A stretch of 64,000 nucleotides of DNA from Hyphomonas sp. Mor2 (GCF_001854405.1 NZ_CP017718.1:1-64000); one strand, 5' to 3'; positions 8,069 to 18,632 are shown, counted from the stretch's first letter. Translations and numbers: made by a program. The notes: a model not told the origin generated them from the sequence alone.

Positions 8069-10240
8069 ATGACCGTCCACTCCGCCGCCGGGCGCTGGAA
8101 CCGAAGTTTGAAGATGGGGCTTATGGCCTCGACGCTAATTGCAACGTTGCCATGGGCCGTCGCCGAGGACTCGGCAGATGACGAACTGCGCATCGACGCC
8201 ATCACCGTTTACGGCACGAGTAATCCTTTGCCTGTTTTTGACTATCCTGGACAGGTCACGGTCATTGATCGCGATGCACTGGAATCAATTGCGCCGTCAG
8301 CGGTTTCTGATCTGTTGCGGGATGTTCCAGGGCTCGATTTCACCGGCGGTCCGCGCCGCACCGGGGAACTGCCCAGTATCCGTGGACTGTCCGGTCAGAA
8401 TGTTCTGATCCTGCTCGATGGCGCGCGTCAGAGTTTTACGTCCGCTCATGATGGCCGTTTCTTTGTCGATCCTGAATTGATTGGTGCTGCCGAGGTGGTG
8501 CGCGGGCCAGCTTCTGCGCTGTATGGGTCAGGTGCTGTGGGCGGCGTGTTGGCATTCGAGAGCGTCGATGCGGCTGACCTGCTGCGCGAAGGTGAAACCT
8601 GGGGTGCCCGCGCCCGGCTTGGCTATCAAAGCGTCAATGAGGAGAGTTATGCCTCGCTGACTGCCTTTACGCAGCGAGGCGATTTCGATGGGTTGGCCAG
8701 TTTCGGGATCCGCAAATCGAGCGATATTGAGCTCGCGTCTGGTGTCGACCTGCCGTCCGATGATGACATCCAAACAGCGTTGATCAAAGGCAGCTATGCA
8801 TTGACCGAGGCCCTTTCGATTGCAGGGTCCTGGCAGCGCTTAACCAATTCTGCGATCGAGCCGAACAATGGTCAGGGGACCGCAGGCACGGGCGATAGTA
8901 TTCTCGATCGAGACGTCGACAAGGATATCACGACGGATACGTTCCGCCTCGGGTTGAACTTCAATCCAGTAACCAATGACTGGCTCGATCTGTCCCTGAC
9001 CGCATATCAGACCTCCAGCGATGTGGATGAGTTCGACGCGACGATTTCTCGGACCACGGTACGCGATATCGAGACGACCGGCTTTTCCGCGCGCAATGCT
9101 TCACGCTTCACCCTTGGTGCTGCCGAGACCACGCTCACAGTCGGCGGAGACTGGTACAAGGATGAGCAGACGGGCACTGATGACCAGACGATGGACGGAA
9201 CGCGCGGCGGCGTGCCAAACGGGGAAAGCGAGTTCATGGGGGTCTTCGCACAGATTGAATCTGTGATCGAAACACCGGCTGGGCAATTCGTTGTCATCCC
9301 GGGTGTGCGGTTTGATGAGTTCAAGAGTTCGTCTTCGATTGCGCCAGGCGGGGAAAACTCCGATGATGCCCTCTCTCCGCGTTTCGCGGCGAGTTTCGCG
9401 CCTCGAAACACGGAATGGTTACGGCTGTTTGGCTCCTATGCTGAAGGGTTCCGGGCACCTTCCATCAATGAGCTGTATCTTGACGGTGTCCACTTCTCGA
9501 TCCCGCATCCGGTTCTGTTCAATCCGGCCATGGGATCGTTTGTCTTGGCGCCAAACAATTTTGTACCCAATCCCGATCTCGTTCCGGAAGAGACCCAGAC
9601 CGTGGAGTTCGGTGTCGGTGTGGACTTCAAGCAGATCTTCTTTGCAAGCGACCGGTTCCAGGCCAAGGTCTCGTACTTTGAGACTGAGGCCGATGATCTG
9701 ATCAATCTTTCCGTGGACGTGTCGCCAGCGGCCAGCTGTTTCGCGCCGCCCTTTTTCCAGCCTTGCAACTGGGGAACGTCAGAGTCTGCAAATGTTGATC
9801 AGGCTGAACTGGAAGGCTGGGAAGGCGAACTGCACTATGAGTCCGACCGCTTCTTCGCGCGGGCGAGTTTCTCGAGCATTGAAGGCACCAATCTATCAGA
9901 TGGTTCCGACCTCGGATCGCTGACGCCAGATCGGACGGCCCTTAATCTTGGCCTGAAACTACCGGAATGGAACGCACGGGTCGGTGCCCGTGTTCAGCAT
10001 GCCGGTGACTTTGCGCAGCGCGTCTCCGACGGGTCGGGCGGTTTTACGCTGCAGGATGAGCGCGAAAGCTATACCGTTCTCGATGTCTATGCGAGCTGGC
10101 GCCCAGAGGCGATTGACGGACTGCGCCTGGATTTCGGCGTCGATAATGTCTTCGACGAGGAATATGAGCGCACCTTTGCCGGCGCCATCGAGCCCGGCAC
10201 CAATGTCAAAGTCTCAGCCGCATGGCAGTTCGGCGGCTGA
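8069..10240 (+). CDS. TonB-dependent receptor, probable heme/hemoglobin type
   Basis: A 723-residue outer-membrane receptor that would import a ligand with TonB energy. After a signal peptide ending near WAVAEDS come the TonB-box/plug region (ITVYGTSNPLPVF, SDLLRDVPGLDF, IRGLSGQNVLILLDGAR, VVRGPASALYGSGAVGGVL) and a 22-strand barrel ending in an aromatic-rich VSAAWQFGG. The heme-receptor signature is visible: a FRAP box at about residue 461 and an NPDL box at about 501, with a histidine between them (DGVHFSIPH). A ribosome site (gagggt) precedes the ATG. A Fur-like box lies upstream. The heme assignment is strong by motif but not proven. Confidence 0.88.
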   Translation: MTVHSAAGRWNRSLKMGLMASTLIATLPWAVAEDSADDELRIDAITVYGTSNPLPVFDYPGQVTVIDRDALESIAPSAVSDLLRDVPGLDFTGGPRRTGELPSIRGLSGQNVLILLDGARQSFTSAHDGRFFVDPELIGAAEVVRGPASALYGSGAVGGVLAFESVDAADLLREGETWGARARLGYQSVNEESYASLTAFTQRGDFDGLASFGIRKSSDIELASGVDLPSDDDIQTALIKGSYALTEALSIAGSWQRLTNSAIEPNNGQGTAGTGDSILDRDVDKDITTDTFRLGLNFNPVTNDWLDLSLTAYQTSSDVDEFDATISRTTVRDIETTGFSARNASRFTLGAAETTLTVGGDWYKDEQTGTDDQTMDGTRGGVPNGESEFMGVFAQIESVIETPAGQFVVIPGVRFDEFKSSSSIAPGGENSDDALSPRFAASFAPRNTEWLRLFGSYAEGFRAPSINELYLDGVHFSIPHPVLFNPAMGSFVLAPNNFVPNPDLVPEETQTVEFGVGVDFKQIFFASDRFQAKVSYFETEADDLINLSVDVSPAASCFAPPFFQPCNWGTSESANVDQAELEGWEGELHYESDRFFARASFSSIEGTNLSDGSDLGSLTPDRTALNLGLKLPEWNARVGARVQHAGDFAQRVSDGSGGFTLQDERESYTVLDVYASWRPEAIDGLRLDFGVDNVFDEEYERTFAGAIEPGTNVKVSAAWQFGG

Positions 10241-10246
10241 TCTTAT

Positions 10247-10276
10247 GACCGGGGCGTCGCCATGCGCTCCGGTCTT
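10247..10276. terminator. Weak hairpin between convergent genes
   Basis: gaccgg and ccggtc arms flank a 16-base loop just after the receptor stop and at the end of the convergent GST gene. There is no strong T-run, so this is a tentative bidirectional terminator. Confidence 0.3.
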
Positions 10277-10886
10277 ATGCCTTCGCGCTTTCGCGGGACT
10301 GGCACCGATCGAACCAGGCGCTTAGCGTCTTCAGGTCACGGTTGAGCGGCTGCCCGACTTGTTCCCCGAACGCGAGGAAGGACGACAATAGGATATCCGC
10401 CATCGAAAACGGATCGCCGGCCAGGAACGGCCTGTCTCCCAGCTGCGCATCCAGCCATTCCAGCTTGTCCTGCGCACAGGCTTTCAGGCCCGACGCGGCT
10501 TCCGGCACGCACCGCATGCGATGCTGGAACAATGGCAGTCCTTCTGAAAATCGAAACCCATTGGCCAGGGGTTCACACACATTCAAATCCGCCCAGCGCG
10601 TCCAGCTGCGGATCTGAGCCCGCGCTTCCGGCGTCTCGCCCATCAGGGACTCGCCGGGATGGGTTTCGTCGAGATACTCGCAGATGACTGTGATTTCGGT
10701 AAGGATGGTGCCGTCATCGAGTTCCAGCGCCGGCAGCTGACCGGCCGGATTGACCTTGAGATAATCAGCCTGGCGGTTGGCACCACCCATAATGTCGACG
10801 TCCTCGAGCGGCACCGAAATGCCGCGCTCGGCCATGAAGGTCCGTACGACTTGCGGGTTGGGGCCGACGGAATTGAAGAGTTTCAT
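10275..10886 (-). CDS. Glutathione S-transferase family protein
   Basis: A 203-residue cytosolic GST. The N-terminal thioredoxin-like domain (residues 1-78) has the usual cis-proline segment (NPAGQLPALELDDG) followed by the glutathione-contacting E-I/S turn (LTEITVICEYLDE). The helical C-terminal domain ends with a D-containing N-cap motif (LAGDPFSMADILL). The length is standard. It lies downstream of the SDR gene with 15 bases between, probably one unit, which suggests a joint role in detoxification or small-molecule turnover. The substrate is unknown. Confidence 0.9.
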   Translation of the reverse strand: MKLFNSVGPNPQVVRTFMAERGISVPLEDVDIMGGANRQADYLKVNPAGQLPALELDDGTILTEITVICEYLDETHPGESLMGETPEARAQIRSWTRWADLNVCEPLANGFRFSEGLPLFQHRMRCVPEAASGLKACAQDKLEWLDAQLGDRPFLAGDPFSMADILLSSFLAFGEQVGQPLNRDLKTLSAWFDRCQSRESAKA

Positions 10887-10901
10887 CTGTTGCCTCCCAG
10901 T

Positions 10902-11672
10902 TTAGAAGTTGACGCGGTTGGAAACCGTACCGTCGATGATCAGGTTTGATCCTGTCGTGAAGGACGATCGCGGACTGGCGAGAAACACCGCGGCATCTGC
11001 GATTTCCTGCGGCGTTGCCAGGCGGCCCGTAGGATTGCGCGACAAAGCCTGCTTGAAGAAATCCGGCATGTTCTGCTCGACCTGATGCCAGATGCCCCCT
11101 TCGAAATAGACCATGCCCGGCGAGACCACATTGGTGCGGATCCCGCGCTTCGCATGCTGACGTGCGAGGCCTTTGGCCATGTGGATGAGCGCCGCCTTGA
11201 TGGGGCCGTACGAGCTGGCCTGATCGGCCACCGCGGCAGAGACTGAAGCGATGATTACGAACGCCGCATCGCCCTTCGCGTCGGCGGCCTTACCGAGGAA
11301 CGGTTCGGCGGCGTCGAACGCATTGACCGCGCCGAGCACGTCGAGATCGAAATTCTGCTTCCACGACGCCTCGTCGTGGCCCTGCGCCATGGCCCCAGCA
11401 TTCGAAACCAGGATATCGATCCCACCAAGCTCTTCGCCCGCTGATGCGATCCAGGCTTTGAGGGCAGCGCGATCGGTGACATCCACGGATCCGCCGGTTG
11501 CGTTCACGCCTTTGGCTTTCAGCGCTTCGACGGTGGCCGCAATCTGCTCTGCGTTGCGCGCGCAGATCGCGACATCAGCGCCTTCATCGGCCAGCGTATC
11601 GGCGATGGCGCGTCCGATTCCTCGGGTTCCGCCCAGGACGACGCATTTCTTGCCGCTGAGTTTGAGGTCCAT
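10902..11672 (-). CDS. SDR family oxidoreductase
   Basis: A 256-residue classical short-chain dehydrogenase. The cofactor-binding glycine motif GGTRGIG lies at residues 14-20, the NAG motif at 91-93, and the catalytic tyrosine and lysine are Y155 and K159 (YGPIK) with a serine near 143-145. The C-terminal TPQEIADAAVFLASP and TGSNLIIDGT segments are typical. An arginine at position 17 and CAR at 37-39 suggest NADP(H). It is followed closely by the GST gene. The reaction cannot be told from sequence. Confidence 0.92.
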   Translation of the reverse strand: MDLKLSGKKCVVLGGTRGIGRAIADTLADEGADVAICARNAEQIAATVEALKAKGVNATGGSVDVTDRAALKAWIASAGEELGGIDILVSNAGAMAQGHDEASWKQNFDLDVLGAVNAFDAAEPFLGKAADAKGDAAFVIIASVSAAVADQASSYGPIKAALIHMAKGLARQHAKRGIRTNVVSPGMVYFEGGIWHQVEQNMPDFFKQALSRNPTGRLATPQEIADAAVFLASPRSSFTTGSNLIIDGTVSNRVNF

Positions 11673-11789
11673 TTCAATCGCTCCTGTATCTGGTCATCGA
11701 CTGTATGGGAGCATAGGGATTGCCACCCAACAACATGGCCGTAGGGGCAAGGGGCTGGTGAATTGGCTCTGTATCGACTATATCCGCCG

Positions 11790-12156
11790 CTCCAGACGGC
11801 TGGGCAGTCGCTGGCAAGCTCGCTTGCTGGAGGAAAGTCCGGGCTCCAAGGAGACAAGGCGGTGGATAACGTCCACCCGGCGCAAGCCGAGGGAAAGTGC
11901 CACAGAAAGCAAACCGCCTCGGACGCAGGTCTGAGGTAAGGGTGAAAGGGTGGGGTAAGAGCCCACCGGGGCTTCGGTGACGCGGCCCGCATGGTAAACC
12001 CCGCCTGGAGCAAGACCGAATAGGGGGCGTGCATGGGCCGTCTTCAGCCCGCGCCCCGGGTGTGTCGCATCAGGTGCCTGGCAACAGGCATCGCAGAGGA
12101 ATGACTGCTGAACCCGCAAGGGGGAACAGAACCCGGCTTACAGGCCGTCTGGCTTT
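11790..12156 (+). ncRNA. rnpB: RNase P RNA, bacterial type A
   Basis: This is the catalytic RNA of RNase P, which trims the 5' ends of tRNA precursors. The 5' cagacggc and 3' gccgtctgg segments pair as P1. Hallmark conserved blocks are present: the gaggaaagtccgggctcc block near 11830, ccgagggaaagtgccacagaaa near 11888, ggtaagggtgaaagggtggggtaagagc near 11935, and gaacagaacccggcttacag at 12123-12142 with the universal acagaa core. The length of about 365 nucleotides fits. Ends are estimated from P1 pairing to within a few bases. Confidence 0.96.
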
Positions 12157-12189
12157 TCATCGGCTCGCAAATGCTGCGGGGCGATGCAT

Positions 12190-13209
12190 CTAAGCCGAAA
12201 TCCGCCAGATCAATCGATCTGGCTTAATCTCACATGATGTCTCCAGGAAGGTCCGACCGGAATCGATGGCCCCGCGCCAGAGTTCGATCCAGCAGGTGAG
12301 CAAGGCATCGCGCGCGTCATCATCCATCCCACGGACGATCCGCAGGCCGGTCTGCGTGATGTGGATTTCGGTGCCGGTCGCTGCCTCCACGCATTCATCT
12401 CCCATGCCGGCCATGATCCGCTGGAGGAAGTCCGCTGCGTCCCCGACGCCGCCTTCGCTCGTGTCTACCGCGCTGGCTAAGGCAGGGAAATTCTGGAGCC
12501 CCGTGAGACGAGCGGCCTTGCGACCGAGTTCGATCGTGCGGTTATACCCGACGACCTGGATCAGCGCCTGAATCCCGTTGCGAACATATTCCATCGCGTA
12601 GTTGCGATTTGCCTTGGCGAGGCGCTCCTCGCTCCATTCCGAGGCAGGCGGAGCAGGTTGCGCCGCCGGGTTGAACGCCGGTGGTCGCTCGTCGGGCGCA
12701 AACACCAGACGCTCGTCTTCGCGCAGATCGTGATCATACTCCTTGAAATATCCGCACAGGCCGAACTGGCCGGTGACATCTTCCGAAACGCAGACGAACC
12801 CCAGGCGCGGATTGCCGAGACTGACACCGTTCTGTGCGTACCAGCCATTGAGAAAGCCTCGGCTCGCTTCGACAGGAATGCCGCAAATGGCCGGGCCAGC
12901 ATACATCCAGCGCGGATAGCGAAACCGGACCCAGGCCTTGGTGTCGGTTTCCGGCATGAATTCCACCCCGACCCCGCCCATACTGTTAGACAGGACATGA
13001 TATTGCGCGCATGCGACGGCGTCGGGCAGTTCGCTGAGGCCCAGCTTCTCGAAGCTAGAGAGAAATTTTTCCTCATGCTGACGACGAAACAATCGAAACA
13101 TCCAGTCGAACACGGTCTGCTTGCTCTCCTCGACGGCGACCATCAGTTGCAAGCCGAGAAAATACTGGTGATGCAAATCGGCCTGCGCCGCGATGGCTCT
13201 TGATGACAT
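12190..13209 (-). CDS. Hypothetical protein, 339 residues
   Basis: I do not recognise this family. The frame is open further upstream, but the ATG at 13209 has an excellent ribosome site (gggagg, 7 bases before), so I use it. The protein looks soluble and has no signal peptide. The first half holds aromatic-rich segments (WVRFRYPRWMYAGPAICGIPVEASRGFLNGWYAQNG) and VCVSEDVTGQFGLCGYF, the middle has a proline/alanine linker near residue 185, and the second half looks helical with a final LLTCWIELWRGAID segment. It reads away from the dehydrogenase at 13377 and ends 34 bases from rnpB. The shared divergent region suggests joint control with the dehydrogenase, but nothing shows the function. Confidence 0.75.
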   Translation of the reverse strand: MSSRAIAAQADLHHQYFLGLQLMVAVEESKQTVFDWMFRLFRRQHEEKFLSSFEKLGLSELPDAVACAQYHVLSNSMGGVGVEFMPETDTKAWVRFRYPRWMYAGPAICGIPVEASRGFLNGWYAQNGVSLGNPRLGFVCVSEDVTGQFGLCGYFKEYDHDLREDERLVFAPDERPPAFNPAAQPAPPASEWSEERLAKANRNYAMEYVRNGIQALIQVVGYNRTIELGRKAARLTGLQNFPALASAVDTSEGGVGDAADFLQRIMAGMGDECVEAATGTEIHITQTGLRIVRGMDDDARDALLTCWIELWRGAIDSGRTFLETSCEIKPDRLIWRISA

Positions 13210-13376
13210 GCGTTTCCTCCCGCTCGGGCGCTCTTGGTATTGAGATTGGTAACACTGGCGGCCTGCGCATGTCAGCCAGTACCGGAGCGTCATCTGCCTG
13301 CGTGCTTCGTCCGCGCTTGACTTCCGCCGGGCGCGCACTTCCTTCCTGCAAGCCTAAACCATTATGGGAGACATCC

Positions 13377-14381
13377 ATGAAAGTCGCTGCCGTCAAAAAG
13401 CCTGGAGGTCCTGGCAATCTGATTATTGAGGAACGTCCAGACCCGGTCGCAGGGCCGGGTGAGGTTCTGGTTCGAGTGCGGGCTTCTTCGTTGAACTACC
13501 ATGATTTCGTGGTCGTGATGGGAGGTATCCCGACCGATGATGGCCGCATTCCCATGTCTGATGGGGCCGGAGACGTGGTGGCTGTGGGTGAAGGCGTGAC
13601 ACGCTTTCAGGTGGGCGACAAAGTCCTGTCGACCTTCTTTCCAGACTGGTTCTACGGAGGCCCGCAAGCTGCCGGGTTTTTCTCGGTTCCCGGCGATGGC
13701 GTCGATGGGTTCGCCGCAGAACTCGTCGCCATGCCCGCGGAGGCCTTCACCCGTATGCCGGAGGGCTATTCCTACACCGAAGCGGCGACCTTGCCCTGCG
13801 CCGCTCTGACGGCCTGGCGAGGCATGTTTGTCGAGAACACGGTGCAACCCGGCGATTGGGTGCTCACGCAAGGCACCGGCGGCGTTTCCATTTTTGCCTT
13901 GCAATTTGCCAAGGTGGCCGGTGCGCGCGTCATCGCGACGTCTTCGTCCGACGCCAAGCTGGACAAGCTTAAAGCGCTCGGCGCCGATCATCTGATCAAT
14001 TACAAGGACATCCCGGAATGGGGTAAGAAAGCGTTCGAGTTGACCGGCGGCCGCGGTGTTGATGAAGTCGTCGAGATTGGTGGACCAGGCACGATGGCGC
14101 AATCGATCGCGGCCAGCAGAGTCGGGGGGCACATCTCCCTGATCGGCGTGTTGACGGGCGTTTCCGGAGAGGTGCCTACGGCGGCTCTATTCTCGAAGAA
14201 CATCACCGTGTCGGGCATAACCGTAGGCTCACGCGAGCAACAGGAAGCGATGATTGAGGCGATCGATGCCAATGGGATCAAGCCGGTGCTCGACAAGGAT
14301 TTCCCGCTCAGCGAAATCGCCGACGCCTTCGCGCACCAGGCCAGCCAGCAGCATTTCGGGAAGATCACGCTATCGATTTAG
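13377..14381 (+). CDS. Zinc-independent medium-chain dehydrogenase/quinone oxidoreductase-like
   Basis: A 334-residue MDR-superfamily enzyme that would reduce a carbonyl or enone with NAD(P)H. The N-terminal GroES-like domain contains VRVRASSLNYHDFVVVMGG, and the Rossmann domain near residues 145-280 contains VLTQGTGGVSIFALQFAK, with an ATSSSDAKLDKLKALGADHLINY stretch after it. The structural-zinc cysteine cluster is absent, which points to the quinone oxidoreductase/MDR7-like groups. The frame begins earlier (13200), but the ATG at 13377 has gggag upstream and gives the family's N-terminus. It is divergent from the 339-residue hypothetical gene. Confidence 0.9.
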   Translation: MKVAAVKKPGGPGNLIIEERPDPVAGPGEVLVRVRASSLNYHDFVVVMGGIPTDDGRIPMSDGAGDVVAVGEGVTRFQVGDKVLSTFFPDWFYGGPQAAGFFSVPGDGVDGFAAELVAMPAEAFTRMPEGYSYTEAATLPCAALTAWRGMFVENTVQPGDWVLTQGTGGVSIFALQFAKVAGARVIATSSSDAKLDKLKALGADHLINYKDIPEWGKKAFELTGGRGVDEVVEIGGPGTMAQSIAASRVGGHISLIGVLTGVSGEVPTAALFSKNITVSGITVGSREQQEAMIEAIDANGIKPVLDKDFPLSEIADAFAHQASQQHFGKITLSI

Positions 14382-14466
14382 GCGTCCCTGACTCTGTCGT
14401 GAACCCGGCCTGCGCTTAATCGAAACCTGATTTTGTGGCATACTCCTGCGCAGGGAGGACGAAACA

Positions 14467-16260
14467 ATGACAATCAAGACGTTCTGGATGGCGGGTGCTG
14501 CGCTGGCAGCTCTGGGCCTGTCATCCTGTGTGATACAGGAGCCGGTCGAAAACGCCGCGAGTGAAGCGGAGACACCGCCTTTCATAGAGCCGGTCATCCT
14601 GGCGCAGAGCATGTGCAGCAGCCGCGCTTCGCAGGTCTCGGAAACGGCGCTTGCAGCGGCCGCGACTCTCAATCCTGGTTTCGATTATGGGACGCCCTTC
14701 GCGCTTCCGGAGACGGTGATTGCGCATTTCCACTATCCAGTCAGCACCGAAAGCGAAGAGGCTCAGCTTTGGTTTGATACCGGCCTCGCGCATATGGCGA
14801 ACTTCAATCATGATGAAGCCATTGCCGCCTTTCGCAAGGCGCAGGCCGCCGATCCAGACTGCGCCATGTGCTATTGGGGCGAAGGCTTGTCCTTTGGCAG
14901 CAATATCAACATTCCTTACATGCCCGACCGTGGCGCCGCGGGTTTGCTGGCGACACACGAGGCGGTCACCCGCCTGGACGGTCTGACGGATCGTGAGGCC
15001 AAGCTGATCCAGGCGCTCGATGCCCGCTATAGCCTGCAAGACGAGGCCGAAGTGGTTGAGAATGCGGGAGATTTCGCGGATGCCATGGATGCGGTTGCGA
15101 CTGCGTTCCCGGATGACAAGTTCATTCTGTCCCTGGCCGCCGAAGCCAATATGGACACGCAGCCCTGGGATTATTGGCAACCTGGCGCGCGCGAACCGAA
15201 AGGACGTACGGCGCGCACGCTGGAGCTGATCGAAGACGCCCTGGCGATCGATCCGGGCTTTGCGCCAGCGATTCATCTGTACATCCATATCACCGAGTCG
15301 TCTGTCGATCCGTTCCGGGCCGAGTCCTATGCTGACCGGCTGCTGGAACAGGACCTGGGGGTCGGACATCTCGTGCACATGCCGTCGCATATCTATTTGC
15401 GGCTCGGCCAATGGAAGAAATCACACGAGTCGAACATTGCCGCGATCAAAGCGGATGAAGCCTACATCGCTGCGACGGATAATGCCGCCGTCTATGGCAG
15501 CGTCTACTATCCACACAATGTCCATTTCGTGGTCGCCAGTTCGCAGTTTGCCGGCGATGCCGAGACCGCCCTGGAAATGGCGGGCAAGCTGAAATCTCTC
15601 GCCGTGCTCGATCCAAGTGCCCCGGCACCGCTGGCCGAACATATCGCTGCGTCGACGATCTTTACTGACCTCCTGTTCGCAGGTGAGCAGACTGTGCTGG
15701 ACGCAGCCGAACCCGCAGCGCCGCATCTGTATATGCGTACCGCCTGGCACTATGCACGCGGCACTGTCTATGCCCGCCAAGGGGATCTGGACGCCGCTAA
15801 AGCGGAGCTTGGTCTCTTGTCCGGACTCACAGAAGCCCCCGGATTTGGCGATTATGACGCCGTCTACTTTGCGCCGCTTACTGGCATTCAGGAGGTCGCT
15901 CGCCTGACGCTCGAAGGCCGTGTCCTGGCGTCGGAGGGGAATCTGAAAGCCGCGATTGATCGCCTGGAATCGGCGGCGGCAGCCGAAACCCAGCTGCCGT
16001 ATTTCGAGCCAACCTGGTGGTATTATCCAACCCGACAAACGCTCGGAATGCTGCTGGTTCAGGATGGCCAGTATGACCGCGCTGAACGGGAATTCTTCAA
16101 GACACTGATCAAGGCCCCGAACAATGCCTATGCTCTATATGGCCTGGCGGAGACGTTCAGAGCCAAAGGCGATGAACGGTCCGAGGCCTATGCTCGCAGC
16201 CTGTTCGAGGATGCATGGATGGGCGGCGACGATCGACGCCCGGCGCTCACCGACTTGTAG
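14467..16260 (+). CDS. TPR-containing lipoprotein
   Basis: A 597-residue exported protein with a lipoprotein signal (LGLSSC). Tetratricopeptide-like helices are visible near residues 100-135 (FDTGLAHMANFNHDEAIAAFRKAQAADP, with CAMCYWGEG), around 410-450 and again near 530-570 (GMLLVQDGQYDRAEREFFKTLIKAPNNAYALYGLAETF). The middle carries conserved HMPSHIYLRLGQW-type sequence. I recognise it as a widespread uncharacterised family of periplasmic TPR proteins. The ribosome site is ggagga before the ATG. It stands alone between two opposite genes, and its role is unknown. Confidence 0.82.
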   Translation: MTIKTFWMAGAALAALGLSSCVIQEPVENAASEAETPPFIEPVILAQSMCSSRASQVSETALAAAATLNPGFDYGTPFALPETVIAHFHYPVSTESEEAQLWFDTGLAHMANFNHDEAIAAFRKAQAADPDCAMCYWGEGLSFGSNINIPYMPDRGAAGLLATHEAVTRLDGLTDREAKLIQALDARYSLQDEAEVVENAGDFADAMDAVATAFPDDKFILSLAAEANMDTQPWDYWQPGAREPKGRTARTLELIEDALAIDPGFAPAIHLYIHITESSVDPFRAESYADRLLEQDLGVGHLVHMPSHIYLRLGQWKKSHESNIAAIKADEAYIAATDNAAVYGSVYYPHNVHFVVASSQFAGDAETALEMAGKLKSLAVLDPSAPAPLAEHIAASTIFTDLLFAGEQTVLDAAEPAAPHLYMRTAWHYARGTVYARQGDLDAAKAELGLLSGLTEAPGFGDYDAVYFAPLTGIQEVARLTLEGRVLASEGNLKAAIDRLESAAAAETQLPYFEPTWWYYPTRQTLGMLLVQDGQYDRAEREFFKTLIKAPNNAYALYGLAETFRAKGDERSEAYARSLFEDAWMGGDDRRPALTDL

Positions 16261-16268
16261 AAGAAGGC

Positions 16269-16742
16269 TCACCCGTCACAATTCTGAGTCTCGCCCATGA
16301 CGCCGATCAGCTTGACCCGGCCGGACGCATTGTCGACGTCAAAATAGATGTCGCCATAATCGTAGATCGTCGTCTCCGTTTTCGAGACGACGCAATCGGG
16401 CACTCCGAACGTGGCGCGAGTGGTAATTTGTTCAGAGCCCTTTGTAATGCCCTCGGCGGTGCTGAAACGACCGTCCTGGACGATGATCCAGTACACCTCA
16501 TCGTGCGCCCCGATGGTCAGGCCATCGAACACATAGGTCGTCGCCGCGGAGCCCCGCATCGGTATGGTCTGGCGGGGCACACCCTTCAAGGCGAGAAGCT
16601 GGTCGAGTGGCATGCCGATCTCGACATCTCCGACGCGTTCTCCCGGCACAATCTGATTGTCGTTCAGGGTCAGCGGCGCGCTGGCACAGGCCGTCATTAC
16701 GCTGAGGCCAGCGGCTAAGGTTACGGCTTTCATAGGGGTCAT
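16269..16742 (-). CDS. Hypothetical lipoprotein
   Basis: A 157-residue protein with a short lipoprotein signal ending in VMTAC. The mature part, with GDVEIGMPLDQLLALKGVP and later YVFDGLTIGAHDEVYWI, looks like a small alpha/beta domain reminiscent of BamE/SmpA-like folds (a G-M-x-x-x-V-x-x-L-G-x-P-type turn). That resemblance is weak. Two start codons are possible (16742 and 16733), and neither has a clear ribosome site. No neighbour reveals its role. Confidence 0.65.
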   Translation of the reverse strand: MTPMKAVTLAAGLSVMTACASAPLTLNDNQIVPGERVGDVEIGMPLDQLLALKGVPRQTIPMRGSAATTYVFDGLTIGAHDEVYWIIVQDGRFSTAEGITKGSEQITTRATFGVPDCVVSKTETTIYDYGDIYFDVDNASGRVKLIGVMGETQNCDG

Positions 16743-16851
16743 TCTAAACAGGTCTCAACGCAGCGCCCCCGCAGCGTGTCCGCGCCTATTCAGGAGAAAT
16801 CCCGCACTTTGTCGAGCCTTACGCGCGTGAACTCTCTGTCAGAATTCAGCG

Positions 16852-17651
<800 letters not shown>

Positions 17652-17655
<4 letters not shown>

Positions 17656-18632
17656 GAAACCTGTCTTTCCTGAATGGGAGCGTAAATTGGATCAGCGGCG
17701 AGGATGCGCTGGATCGTGTTCAAAGTGTCAAATGCGTCCTGGCTATTGCTTGGGGCGGGCAGTGCCGGGTCGGCAATGCGCGCTAGAAACCGTTCCAAAG
17801 CAAGCTGCACGCCATTATTGTGCTCAAACCGATCGACCGTTTCATGCTGGGTCTGTCCACCATCTGTGCGCGCATAGACCAGCACTTCGCGCCCAAAGGC
17901 ATATTCTTCATTGTTGAGGCCTTCCAACCACAAATAGCCCCGCTCATATCCGAGTTCCAGACGGAAGGTCGGACGCCATTGCGTGGCCGACGCGTGCAGG
18001 TTGGCGAGCACGCCGGAATGCGTGCGCAACGTCGCCAGAACATTGGTTTCACTGCCGGGTTCGGCGCCGCGATCGAGATCTGCAAACCCGGTTACGTCCT
18101 GAAATGGACCAGCAAAAAGCTGCATAATATCAACCATTTGCGCGGCCGGTCCGAACATGAGGCTGTCATCGGGTTCGAGGCCTGACACACCGCATACACC
18201 GCGTAGACTGATCAACTGGCCGTACTCGCCTGACTCGGATTTCGACAACGCGGACGCGACCGAGTCGTGCAGGCGCGCAGATAAGCCAAATTGCAGAACG
18301 GATGGACGGTTTTGCTGTTCGGCGCGCCGAATTTCGATCATGTCCTCGATCGAGGGGGGGACGGCATAGGGCGTATAAACCGGCCAACCGGTTTCCAGTG
18401 CAAACGTGATCCAGGCCGCCAGATTCGGCCGACGACCGGCGATAATCGCTGCGTCGATCGCGTTTAAATCCACGGCGCGTTGCAGGGCCTCCCGGCCTTC
18501 CTCGACAGAATCCGTTTCCAGGGCATAGATCGCAATGCGACCGCTATCGGAAAGGGCATTGAGGGCGTGGCGATGATCGAGGTCGAGCTGGTTGGCGCCG
18601 ATCACTGCTATGCGGATTTCTGACATACTCAA
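17652..18632 (-). CDS. Gfo/Idh/MocA-like protein lacking the catalytic EKP motif
   Basis: A 326-residue protein with the two-domain layout of Gfo/Idh/MocA oxidoreductases: an N-terminal Rossmann-type domain (IRIAVIGAN) and a C-terminal beta-sheet domain with sugar-binding-like HxSATQW sequence. Two expected features are missing. The glycine-rich loop is degenerate (GANQLDLDHRHAL), and the EKP motif carrying the catalytic lysine reads YTPYAVPP. It may therefore bind a ligand or serve as a non-enzymatic partner. It is the first gene of a unit with cysQ (four-base overlap). Direct reading gives the family with good confidence; the activity is unknown. Confidence 0.8.
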
